Positions 42,716-50,563 of a DNA stretch of 64,000 nt are shown in pieces. Below the pieces are notes generated by a model that saw only the letters and a program-made list of their open reading frames with translations, had not been told where the DNA came from and made no database searches. Both the position numbers and the translations under genes were made by a program. The first letter of the stretch is position 1. Every line of letters starts with the position of its first letter. Origin of the DNA: Burkholderia ubonensis (lineage in GTDB: Bacteria; Pseudomonadota; Gammaproteobacteria; Burkholderiales; Burkholderiaceae); assembly GCF_902833085.1 (NCBI RefSeq), contig NZ_CADFEB010000009.1, positions 1 through 64,000 on the forward strand, read 5' to 3'.

Positions 42716-43336
42716 ATGAACTGGCTCGCTTTTTCCCATGGCGCGGCGCTGTGCGCGTCGCTCATCGTCACCATCGGCGCGCAGAACGCGTTCGTGCTCC
42801 GTCAGGGCATCATGCGCTCGCACATCGGCAAGATCGTGCTGCTGTGCGCGCTGTCCGACATGATCCTGATCGGCGCGGGCGTCGGCGGCGCGTCGGTGCT
42901 CGTCGAACGCTATCCGACGTTCGTCCACGCGGTGCTGTACGTCGGCCTCGCCTATCTCGCGTGGTTCGGCCTCAACGCGTTGCGGCGCGCGTTCAAGCCG
43001 GGGCACGCGACGCTCGACGTGCGCGGCGACGGCGTCGCGCCGCCGCCGCAGAGCGGGCTCGCGGTCGTGCTGATGACGCTCGCGTTCACGTGGCTCAACC
43101 CGCACGTCTATCTCGACACGTTCCTGCTGATCGGCACGGCCGGCGCGCGCGAGCCGGAAGGCGCGCGGCTCGCGTTCGCAATCGGCGCGATGGCGACCAG
43201 CGTCGTGTGGTTCCTCGGCCTCGGATACGGTGCGCGGCTGCTCGCGCCGTGGTTCCGCAAGGCGGTTGCGTGGCGCGTGCTCGACGGCGCGATCGGCAGC
43301 ATGGTGCTGTTTCTGGCGGCCGTGCAGCTGCGGTGA
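42716..43336 (+). CDS. argO: LysE/ArgO-family basic amino-acid exporter
   Basis: A 206-residue six-helix exporter with SLIVTIGAQNAFVLRQGI in helix 1 (the GAQNAFVLRQG signature of LysE/ArgO) and AFTWLNPHVYLDTFLLIG in the second half. It exports arginine and/or lysine. Divergent from the argP-type regulator that should control it. The symbol rests on the pair rather than on tested specificity; lysE would be an equal choice. Confidence 0.87.
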   Translation: MNWLAFSHGAALCASLIVTIGAQNAFVLRQGIMRSHIGKIVLLCALSDMILIGAGVGGASVLVERYPTFVHAVLYVGLAYLAWFGLNALRRAFKPGHATLDVRGDGVAPPPQSGLAVVLMTLAFTWLNPHVYLDTFLLIGTAGAREPEGARLAFAIGAMATSVVWFLGLGYGARLLAPWFRKAVAWRVLDGAIGSMVLFLAAVQLR

Positions 43337-43340
43337 TGCG

Positions 43341-43421
43341 TCAGCCGCGCGCCGCCTCGCGCAGCGCCATCGGCGACGCGCCATGGCGCTCGCGGATCGC
43401 GCGGCTGAAATGCGCCGGATC
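43341..43421 (-). pseudogene. C-terminal remnant of an AraC-family regulator
   Basis: The last about 26 codons before a stop at 43341 read DPAHFSRAIRERHGASPMAL, the final helix and tail of an AraC helix-turn-helix domain. Nothing of the rest of such a gene follows; the homology stops at a junction with an SDR fragment on the other strand. Confidence 0.45.
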
Positions 43422-43431
43422 AGCAGCCGGC

Positions 43432-43725
43432 GTTGAAGGCAGGACCGCCCTCGTGACGGGCGGCACCTCGGGTATCGGCGCGGCGATCGCGCGCCGGTTC
43501 GCGGATGCGGGCGCATCGGTCGTCGCGCTCGGGCTCGATGCGGACGGCGCGCATGTGCCCATTCATCCGCGCGTGTGCTGCATCGAGCTCGACGTCACCG
43601 ACGTCGATGCGCTGTCGGGCACGATCGCGTCGCAGCTGCGGCTTGCCGCGCTCGTCAACGGCGTCGGCATCAGCCGCGACGCGAGCGAATACCGGATGGA
43701 CGTGTTCGAACACGTGCTGAACACC
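43432..43725 (+). pseudogene. N-terminal fragment of a short-chain dehydrogenase
   Basis: Codons from 43432 give GRTALVTGGTSGIGAAIARRF, an intact Rossmann TGxxxGIG motif, continuing to LAALVNGVGISRDASEYRMDVFEHVLN. The fold is then lost: the catalytic Ser, Tyr and Lys regions are absent and the frame ends at 43761. There is no usable start codon at the beginning. It is joined directly to the AraC remnant, so both are debris of one rearrangement. Confidence 0.6.
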
Positions 43726-43809
43726 AATCCGACACCCTCGACCAGTCGCATATTGCCATAATTGTGCACGACGTATACAGTTGCACATAGTGCATTTAAT
43801 ATGCATTGC

Positions 43810-44367
43810 ATGCTGGATCAGCCCGAAACCCTGCCGGACATCGCCATGAATGCAAGTCAACTCCTTCAACACGCGCACGAAATCGTCGGCAATTGCACCT
43901 TCTGTTTTATGTCTTCGACCGACGCTTCCGGTCAGATCAACTCCAGGGTCGTCGAGATTCTGGAGATCGGGACGGATCTCACGATTCGTTTCATGACCGA
44001 CTCGAGAACGCGCAAAGCGTTGGAGATTCGCCAAGGGAAGACGATCAGCCTGTCCTTCCTCAGTATGGCTGACCGAGGATACGTAACGATCGGCACCGCC
44101 CCGAAAACCTCCGCGGACACTGCGCTGAAGCAGCGCATCTGGAAGGAATCGCTGCGCACCTGGTTCCCCAACGGGCCGGATGACCCCTGCGTGATCACCG
44201 TCACCTGCGAGCCGGCCTGGGTTGAACTGTGGTCGCACATGCGCGGGATTGCGCCCGCTCCACTGGGCCTCAACTCGGCTCGACTGACCCGGAAGGACGG
44301 CGACTGGCACGCACATCAAACGTTTCCAACCGATGGCGGGCAACCGATCTCGACCTTCCAACCATGA
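43810..44367 (+). CDS. pyridoxamine 5'-phosphate oxidase-like (general stress, FMN-binding) protein
   Basis: A 185-residue split-barrel protein of the PNPOx-like/general stress family: CTFCFMSSTDASGQINSRVV at the flavin-binding edge, TIRFMTDSRTRKALEIRQGK, and a C-terminal part with WVELWSHMRGIAPAPLG. These bind FMN or related cofactors; substrate unknown. Its stop overlaps the start of the orphan nuoB by ATGA, so they are translationally coupled. The start is uncertain: ATGs at 43801, 43810 and 43846 are all in frame and none has a good ribosome binding site. Confidence 0.78.
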   Translation: MLDQPETLPDIAMNASQLLQHAHEIVGNCTFCFMSSTDASGQINSRVVEILEIGTDLTIRFMTDSRTRKALEIRQGKTISLSFLSMADRGYVTIGTAPKTSADTALKQRIWKESLRTWFPNGPDDPCVITVTCEPAWVELWSHMRGIAPAPLGLNSARLTRKDGDWHAHQTFPTDGGQPISTFQP

Positions 44368-44867
44368 TCGATCAACCATTCACGCTGGAGAAAGACGGCT
44401 TCGTCGTGACCTCGCTCGAAGCCGTCGTGGCGGCCGCACGGACGAACAGCCTTTGGTACATGACGTTCGGTCTCGCATGCTGCGCGGTCGAAATGATGCA
44501 TGCGGCGGGGGCTCGATATGACATGGATCGCTTTGGCATGATCCCTCGCGCATCACCGCGACAATGCGACCTGATGATCGTTTCCGGCACATTGACCAAC
44601 AAGATGGCTCCGGCCATGCGCAAGGTCTACGATCAAATGGCCGAACCGCGATACGTCGTATCGATGGGATCGTGCGCCAACGGCGGGGGCTACTATCACT
44701 ACAGCTACTCGGTGGTGCGCGGCTGCGACCGGATCGTGCCGGTGGACGTCTACGTTCCGGGCTGCCCGCCGACTGCCGAGGCATTGATCTATGGATTGAT
44801 GCAGCTGCAACGCAAGATCATGGAGAAAAGCACGCACAGCCAGCCTCGCGTATTTGAGCGGCGGTGA
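44364..44867 (+). CDS. nuoB: orphan NADH-quinone oxidoreductase subunit B (NuoB paralogue)
   Basis: A 167-residue NuoB/PSST protein. All four cysteines that bind the N2 [4Fe-4S] cluster are present: Cys39-Cys40 in GLACCAVEMM, Cys104 in GSCANGG and Cys134 in PGCPP. In complex I it passes electrons to quinone on the cytoplasmic side. No other nuo genes are here, so it is a stand-alone second copy (a nuoB2), coupled by ATGA to a flavoprotein-like gene. It may substitute in complex I under some condition or serve a separate redox unit. Confidence 0.88.
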   Translation: MIDQPFTLEKDGFVVTSLEAVVAAARTNSLWYMTFGLACCAVEMMHAAGARYDMDRFGMIPRASPRQCDLMIVSGTLTNKMAPAMRKVYDQMAEPRYVVSMGSCANGGGYYHYSYSVVRGCDRIVPVDVYVPGCPPTAEALIYGLMQLQRKIMEKSTHSQPRVFERR

Positions 44868-45001
44868 GTGAATCGGCGTCGTCATCCGGTGCGACGGGCG
44901 ATAGAATTCGCGCATGCCGCCCCGGTCCGGCGCTTCGAGGATGCCCTGCGCAAGCGGACCTGCTGCCGCCCCTTTCACGACGCCCTTCTCTACGGTCTGC
45001 A

Positions 45002-45919
45002 ATGGAGTACATCGATAGCTTACGGATCTTCTGCTCGGTCGTCGAAGCGCGCAGCTTCAGGCGCGCGGCGGATATCCTCGGACTCTCCGCGCCGGTGGTG
45101 TCGCGCGCGATCGCGGGGCTCGAGAAGCGGCTCGGCATCCGGCTGTTCAATCGCACGACGCGCCAGATCTCGCTGACGGAAGCCGCCGAACAGTTCTACG
45201 AAGGGTGCATGCGCGTGCTCGCCGATCTCGACGCGCTCGAGGAAGGCGCATCGATGCTGGCGCGCGAGCCGACCGGCGTGCTGCGCGTGATCGCACACGC
45301 CACGGCCGCGACGAGCCGCATCACGCCGCTGCTCGCGAGCTTCAAGCGCAAGCACCCGAAGATCGACATCGACGTGACGCTGGCCGAGCGCCCGGTCGAT
45401 CTCGTCGCCGAAGGATTCGACGTGGGCTTGCTGCTGCCGTTCATGCTGACGTCCGATACGGTCGTCACGCGGCTCGTCGAGCGCATCCCGTTTACGCTCG
45501 TCGCATCCCCCGACTATCTGAAACAGCACGCCGCGCCGCAGAATCCTGCCGACCTCGACGCGCACGTGTTCGTCGCGATCTCGCCGTCGATCCGCAAGGC
45601 CGAGCTGACGTTCCGCGTCGGCGACGACGACGTGGCCGTGCCGTTTCGCTACGAAATCGCGTCGAACAACGCCGTCTTCAACCTCGGCATGGTGCTGCAG
45701 GGCTTCGGCCTCGGCCTGCTGCCGAGCCCGCTGGTCCAGGACGATCTGGCGTCCGGCCGGCTCGTCCGCGTGCTCGATTCGTTCAGGATCGTCGACGCCG
45801 CGACCGAGCTGCGTCTCGCGTACAGCTCGCGCACGCTGCTGCCCGCCAAGGTGCGGACGTTCATCGACCATGCGGTCGCATTCTTCGACGCGCTGACGCC
45901 CTATTCGCCGCCCGCGTGA
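45002..45919 (+). CDS. LysR-family transcriptional regulator
   Basis: A 305-residue LysR protein of the CrgA/DsdC-like group: MEYIDSLRIFCSVVEARSFRRAA, helix-turn-helix LGLSAPVVSRAIAGLEKRLG and the FNRTTRQISLTEA wing; the effector domain has the VGLLLPFMLTSDTVV region. The ATG at 45002 fits the family start. No divergent partner exists: nuoB lies upstream and a purine permease downstream on the same strand, so its target cannot be inferred. Confidence 0.86.
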   Translation: MEYIDSLRIFCSVVEARSFRRAADILGLSAPVVSRAIAGLEKRLGIRLFNRTTRQISLTEAAEQFYEGCMRVLADLDALEEGASMLAREPTGVLRVIAHATAATSRITPLLASFKRKHPKIDIDVTLAERPVDLVAEGFDVGLLLPFMLTSDTVVTRLVERIPFTLVASPDYLKQHAAPQNPADLDAHVFVAISPSIRKAELTFRVGDDDVAVPFRYEIASNNAVFNLGMVLQGFGLGLLPSPLVQDDLASGRLVRVLDSFRIVDAATELRLAYSSRTLLPAKVRTFIDHAVAFFDALTPYSPPA

Positions 45920-46049
45920 CGGCGCTCGCCGGCCCGATCGCGTCACCCGGGCGCGGCCGGCGCGCACTGACGTTCGGCGGCCGTTCCGGGAGGGCGGCGG
46001 GCCTTCCCGTTAAAATCCTGCACTTTCCATCCCGACCGGCCGCTCCGCC

Positions 46050-47438
46050 ATGCAACCCGCCTCCCTCGACCAACCCGCTTCCCATGGCGCCGACGACGCC
46101 GAACCCGCCCGCGACCTCGTCTACGGCCCCGACGACCGGCCGGCCCCGACCGTCGCCTTCGTCGCCGCCCTGCAGCATCTGCTGGCGATCCTGGTGCCGA
46201 TCGTCACGCCGGGCCTGCTGATCTGCCAGGCCCTCGGCGTGCCTAGCCGCGACACCACGCTGATCGTGTCGATGTCGCTGGTGATCTCCGGCATCGCGAC
46301 CTTCGTCCAGTGCCGGCGCTTCGGCCCGCTCGGCGCGGGCCTGCTGATCGTGCAGGGCACCAGCTTCAACTTCGTCGGCCCGCTGATCGCCGGCGGCAGC
46401 CTGATGGTCAAGCAAGGCACTCCGGTCGAGACCGTGATGGCCGCCATCTTCGGCGTCGTGATCGCCGGCTCGTTCGTCGAGATGGGCGTGTCGCGCATCC
46501 TGCCGTTCATCAAGCGCCTCATCACGCCGCTGGTCACCGGCATCGTGGTGCTGCTGATCGGCCTCACGCTGATCAAGGTCGGCCTCGTCAGCATGGGCGG
46601 CGGCTACGGCGCGATGGCCAAGGGCACCTTCGCCAGCGTCGACAACCTGACGCTCTCCGGGCTCGTCCTCGGCACCATCATCCTGCTGAACCGGGTGCCC
46701 GTCGTCTGGGTGCGCAGCACCGCGCTCGTGATCGCGCTCGCGGTCGGCTATCTCGCGGCCGCGTTCATGGGCCGGCTCGACTTCACCGGCGCGCACGAAG
46801 CCGCGCTGTTCCAGATCCCGACTCCGCTGCACTTCGGCATCGGGTTTTCGTGGCCGCTGTTCGTGCCGATGCTGATCATCTACCTCGTCACGTCGCTCGA
46901 GGCGATCGGCGACGTCACCGCCACCAGCAAGATCTCGAAGCAGCCCGTCGAAGGCCCGCTGTGGATGCAGCGCATCAAGGGCGGCGTGCTCGTGAACGGC
47001 GCCAACTCGCTGCTGGCCGGCGTGTTCAATACCTTCCCCAGTTCCGTGTTCGCGCAAAACAACGGCGTGATCCAGCTCACCGGCATCGCGAGCCGTCACG
47101 TCGGCCTCTGGATCGCGGGCATGCTCGTCGTGCTGGGCCTGTTCCCGCCGGTGGCCGGCGTGCTGCAGGCCGTGCCCGAGCCCGTGCTCGGCGGCGCCGC
47201 GATGGTGATGTTCGGCGCAGTGGCCGCATCCGGCATCAACATCCTCGCGGGCGTCCGGCTCGATCACCGCGCGCTGCTGATCATCGCGGTATCGCTGGCG
47301 CTGGGCCTCGGCGTGTCGCAGGTGCCGGAGATTCTCGCCAGCTTGCCGCATGCGCTCAAGAACGTGCTGGAATCGGGCGTCGCCACGGGCGGCATCTGTG
47401 CGCTGGTGATGAACTGGTTCCTGCCGGAGAAGAAGTGA
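46050..47438 (+). CDS. NCS2-family purine (xanthine/urate) permease
   Basis: A 462-residue nucleobase:cation symporter with about fourteen membrane segments. Signature motifs are LQHLLAILVPIVTPGLL in helix 1, the substrate-binding TSLEAIGDVTATSKIS and the NCS2 motif QNNGVIQLTGIASR around residue 330. The QNNGVIxLT form is typical of xanthine and uric-acid carriers (XanQ/UacT) rather than uracil carriers. Proton-driven import in the inner membrane. Confidence 0.9.
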   Translation: MQPASLDQPASHGADDAEPARDLVYGPDDRPAPTVAFVAALQHLLAILVPIVTPGLLICQALGVPSRDTTLIVSMSLVISGIATFVQCRRFGPLGAGLLIVQGTSFNFVGPLIAGGSLMVKQGTPVETVMAAIFGVVIAGSFVEMGVSRILPFIKRLITPLVTGIVVLLIGLTLIKVGLVSMGGGYGAMAKGTFASVDNLTLSGLVLGTIILLNRVPVVWVRSTALVIALAVGYLAAAFMGRLDFTGAHEAALFQIPTPLHFGIGFSWPLFVPMLIIYLVTSLEAIGDVTATSKISKQPVEGPLWMQRIKGGVLVNGANSLLAGVFNTFPSSVFAQNNGVIQLTGIASRHVGLWIAGMLVVLGLFPPVAGVLQAVPEPVLGGAAMVMFGAVAASGINILAGVRLDHRALLIIAVSLALGLGVSQVPEILASLPHALKNVLESGVATGGICALVMNWFLPEKK

Positions 47439-47679
47439 TGCAGTGATGGGGGTGGGCCGCCCTGATCGGTGCGTCCGTCGCGTCGACTTCGGCCGCTTGC
47501 GGAGCGCGCAGGCGGCCGCTTCCCTAACGATGACGCTGGCGCAAGCCATGCATGTGCAATCGCCCGTCGTCACGCAGTTGCGCAACGCCGCATCACGGAA
47601 ACCAGAAATTCGACGACAATATTCCGCTGCCGAACCTCCTGATCGACGTTTGCCTATCCCCCCATTCCGGAGCCGAAAC

Positions 47680-48315
47680 GTGGATTCGACGACACTTCTG
47701 CTGTACGCGGTCACGGTCTCGGCCGTCACCATCACGCCCGGCCCCACGATGCTGCTGGCGCTGAACAACGGCGCGACGCGCGGCCTGCGCGTCGCGGCCT
47801 ATGGCATCGCCGGCGCCGCCTTGTCCGATCTGATCCTGATCGGCGCCGTGGGCTGCGGGCTCGGCGCAATCCTGCAGGCATCGGAGCAGTTGTTCGCCGC
47901 GGTGAAATGGATCGGCGCCGCCTATCTGCTGTATCTCGCGTGGGCGCTCTGGCGCGCGCCGGCGACGCTCGCTCGTCCCGAAAACACGGAGACGGTCGCG
48001 GCAAATGACGGCTGGTCCGCCTTCAGGCGTTCGCTGCTGGTCGCGCTGTCCAATCCCAAAGGCCTGCTGTTCTTCTCCGCCTTTCTGCCGCAGTTCATTC
48101 ATGCGCGCGCGGCTGTCGCGCCGCAGTACGTCACGCTTGCGATCACGACCGCACTGATCGATATCGCACTGATGTGCGTGTACGCGATCGGCGGTCACCA
48201 TGCGATGAAAGTGCTGTCCGGGCGCGCACTGCAATGGCTCAATCGCGGCTGCGCCGGCATGCTGGCGGGCTTGGCCGTAGCGCTGAGCCTGTATCGGCGC
48301 AACGCGGGAAACTGA
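47680..48315 (+). CDS. LysE/RhtB-family exporter
   Basis: A 211-residue six-helix exporter with ITPGPTMLLALNNGATRGLR near residue 18 and ALSNPKGLLFFSAFLPQF in the second half, the RhtB-type signature. It starts at GTG 47680 with CCGGAGCC eight bases before; the frame is open upstream to 47443 but that part has no protein character. It converges with hmqG. The substrate is unknown; a neutral amino acid or homoserine-type compound is typical. Confidence 0.83.
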   Translation: MDSTTLLLYAVTVSAVTITPGPTMLLALNNGATRGLRVAAYGIAGAALSDLILIGAVGCGLGAILQASEQLFAAVKWIGAAYLLYLAWALWRAPATLARPENTETVAANDGWSAFRRSLLVALSNPKGLLFFSAFLPQFIHARAAVAPQYVTLAITTALIDIALMCVYAIGGHHAMKVLSGRALQWLNRGCAGMLAGLAVALSLYRRNAGN

Positions 48316-48419
48316 TATGACTTCATCCGGCTCCGGCAGATCGATCCGCGCCGGTGCGCGTCCGCCACCCAACGACAGGGCATCGGCGACACCGGCCGCG
48401 ACCGAGCGCGCAAGCCCGC

Positions 48420-50552
48420 CTAGCGATTCATCCCGATATCGGCAACGTAGTTTGCAATACTGAAAAAGCGATAATCGCTCAGCAGGTCCGGCCCCGGGAA
48501 CCCCTCCGGATGAATCCGCCCATAAATCGGGCTGCCGGGACGCAGGCCGGCCAGCGTCAACGCGAGCATGAATTCGTTGAACGGCGCCATGAACTGGCGC
48601 GACACGAAATGCATGCCCCAGTTGAACACCGACGGCAGTTGCTCGGTGCGCAACCACGCGTCCGGTCCGCCCAGCGCGTTCGCGCAGAGATTTTCCGCCC
48701 ACGGACTGTGTCCTTCGACGATGAGAAAGCCGTGCTTCGCGTGGCGCTTCCAGCGAGTCAGGAAATCGATCAGGTCCGCCGCCGCCACATAACCGGGCAC
48801 GAGGCCTTCCGCATCGCTGTACGCCACCTTGAACGCACGCTTGATGTCGTCGAGCGCAACCGGGTATTCGGCCTGTTCCGATACCGTCAGGAGGCCCGGA
48901 TAGTACTGGTCGACGACCGCGCGCAGGCTGGATCGATCGACGATGCGGAGATGGCGCTCGAGTATCGCTTCGGCCGCCTCCTCGCGCCGGATGCTCAACC
49001 GGCGGTTGTGGACCAGGAACATGAAGGTATGCAGCAGATCGCTCAGCCGCACCGGGCGCACGCTGCCGTCCGGCTGCCTGACGGTCAGGCCGCTTTCGGC
49101 CACCGCTTCGTCGTAGCGGTCGGGCTGGGAAATGTCGGCGGCGATCACGCGCACCTGCACGCCGGGTACGTCCTTCAGCGCGGACAAGGTGGCAGCGGCC
49201 CGGCCTCGCGCGGATTCGTTGTAGTCCGCACCGATCACGAGCAGCGGATAGTCCGCGAGGTGCCGGCCGCGCCGCGTCGAGTTGATGACGTATTCGGCCA
49301 GACGCTTCACCGCGCTGCCGTCGCCGCAGCCCATGTCGGCGATGCCGGCCGGCTGGCGATCCAGCGGCGTGTCGTCGAACAGCTCGCGCAGGATTTTGGT
49401 CGTGATTTCCTGCGACGCCGGCCCCGACCCGGCGCCGCTCGACGCATACACGTTCATCACGCGATCGATGTGGCCGTCGCTATCGATGTCGAGCGGATCG
49501 GGATTGCCGAACAGGAGTTCGTCGAGCAGTGCATACGAACGCAGATAGGACGCGGGCAACCCCGCATAAGGGGCGGCGATCGGCCGGTGAATCCGGCCCG
49601 ACTCGGTAAGGCGCACCTTTTCCCGATCGATTTCCGCCATGCCGAACTTGCACATCAGCGACCACGCCGCGTACAGGACGACGGGGTCCGCATGCATCCA
49701 CGCGCCGACCGCGACCCCGCCGGGCTGCTCGTCGAGCTTGTCGAAGATGGCGGGCGCCGTCTGCGAATACTGGCCGTCCGGCTGCTTGTCGAACACCGGC
49801 ATATCGAGCGCGACCCAGGTCGGACCGAGCAGCAGTCCGTCCATCGCCGTGCGCAGCTGTCCATTCACCCGACGCTCCAGATCGCTGGCCGGAGCCGGCA
49901 GCTCGGGCCAGCCCGCGACGCAGATCCGCGCGAGCTGCGCATACAGCACGCTGTCGTCGGCCGCCGTGCGTTTTCGATGACACAGCGCGTGCAGATGCTG
50001 GAGCACCGACGTGGCATTCGCCAGTTGCTCGAACAGCGGCCGGGTGCGCTCGACGCACGCGACGACATATTCGCCGGCCGGGGTGAGCGCATATTCGGCG
50101 TCCTCGTCGCCGCGATCGAGGGTCAGCCAGCCGGCCAGGCTCAACAGGTTCAGCGCGCCCCACAGCACCCCCAGGTTGCGGGTCGGGTCGGGCTGGCGGG
50201 ACATCGCGAACGCGCGCATCGCGCGGGGCGTCCCGGCCCGCAAGCCGCGGAACGCGCCGGCAAACACCAGGCGCGCCAGCGTCGGCACCAGCACGATGCC
50301 GTTCGCCCAGTTGCAGCTGCGCGTATAGGCCATCACGCGCTGCGCGTCGCGCCGGCCGATGCGCAGCGTCGCCGCGTGCGTGTGTTGCTCGAGCCTGACC
50401 GGCAACTCCTTGTCGAGCACCTCGACGCCGATCGCGGTACCGGCCGACAGGCCGAGCAAGGCGCGCGTTTCGTTGGGATACGCGTCGAGATAATGTTCGA
50501 GCTGCCGGGCCAGGACGGTAGGGGAATCACCAAAGTCGAATCGGGTGTGCAT
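48420..50552 (-). CDS. hmqG: HMAQ biosynthesis methyltransferase
   Basis: A 710-residue protein with a large N-terminal region and a C-terminal SAM-dependent methyltransferase domain whose motif I is DMGCGDGSA at 406-414. In the hmq pathway HmqG adds the 3-methyl group that distinguishes Burkholderia 4-hydroxy-3-methyl-2-alkenylquinolines from Pseudomonas alkylquinolines. It is the last gene of the operon, 11 bp after hmqF. ATG 50552 is used; the open frame upstream is only a shadow of hmqF. Identification rests on position in a complete hmqA-G order plus the methyltransferase motif. Confidence 0.87.
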   Translation of the reverse strand: MHTRFDFGDSPTVLARQLEHYLDAYPNETRALLGLSAGTAIGVEVLDKELPVRLEQHTHAATLRIGRRDAQRVMAYTRSCNWANGIVLVPTLARLVFAGAFRGLRAGTPRAMRAFAMSRQPDPTRNLGVLWGALNLLSLAGWLTLDRGDEDAEYALTPAGEYVVACVERTRPLFEQLANATSVLQHLHALCHRKRTAADDSVLYAQLARICVAGWPELPAPASDLERRVNGQLRTAMDGLLLGPTWVALDMPVFDKQPDGQYSQTAPAIFDKLDEQPGGVAVGAWMHADPVVLYAAWSLMCKFGMAEIDREKVRLTESGRIHRPIAAPYAGLPASYLRSYALLDELLFGNPDPLDIDSDGHIDRVMNVYASSGAGSGPASQEITTKILRELFDDTPLDRQPAGIADMGCGDGSAVKRLAEYVINSTRRGRHLADYPLLVIGADYNESARGRAAATLSALKDVPGVQVRVIAADISQPDRYDEAVAESGLTVRQPDGSVRPVRLSDLLHTFMFLVHNRRLSIRREEAAEAILERHLRIVDRSSLRAVVDQYYPGLLTVSEQAEYPVALDDIKRAFKVAYSDAEGLVPGYVAAADLIDFLTRWKRHAKHGFLIVEGHSPWAENLCANALGGPDAWLRTEQLPSVFNWGMHFVSRQFMAPFNEFMLALTLAGLRPGSPIYGRIHPEGFPGPDLLSDYRFFSIANYVADIGMNR

Positions 50553-50563
50553 GTTGGGCGGTC

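Noticed and set aside
45861..47768. 635-codon minus-strand frame across the purine permease
   Set aside because: His/Arg/Glu/Gln-rich shadow of a membrane-protein gene.
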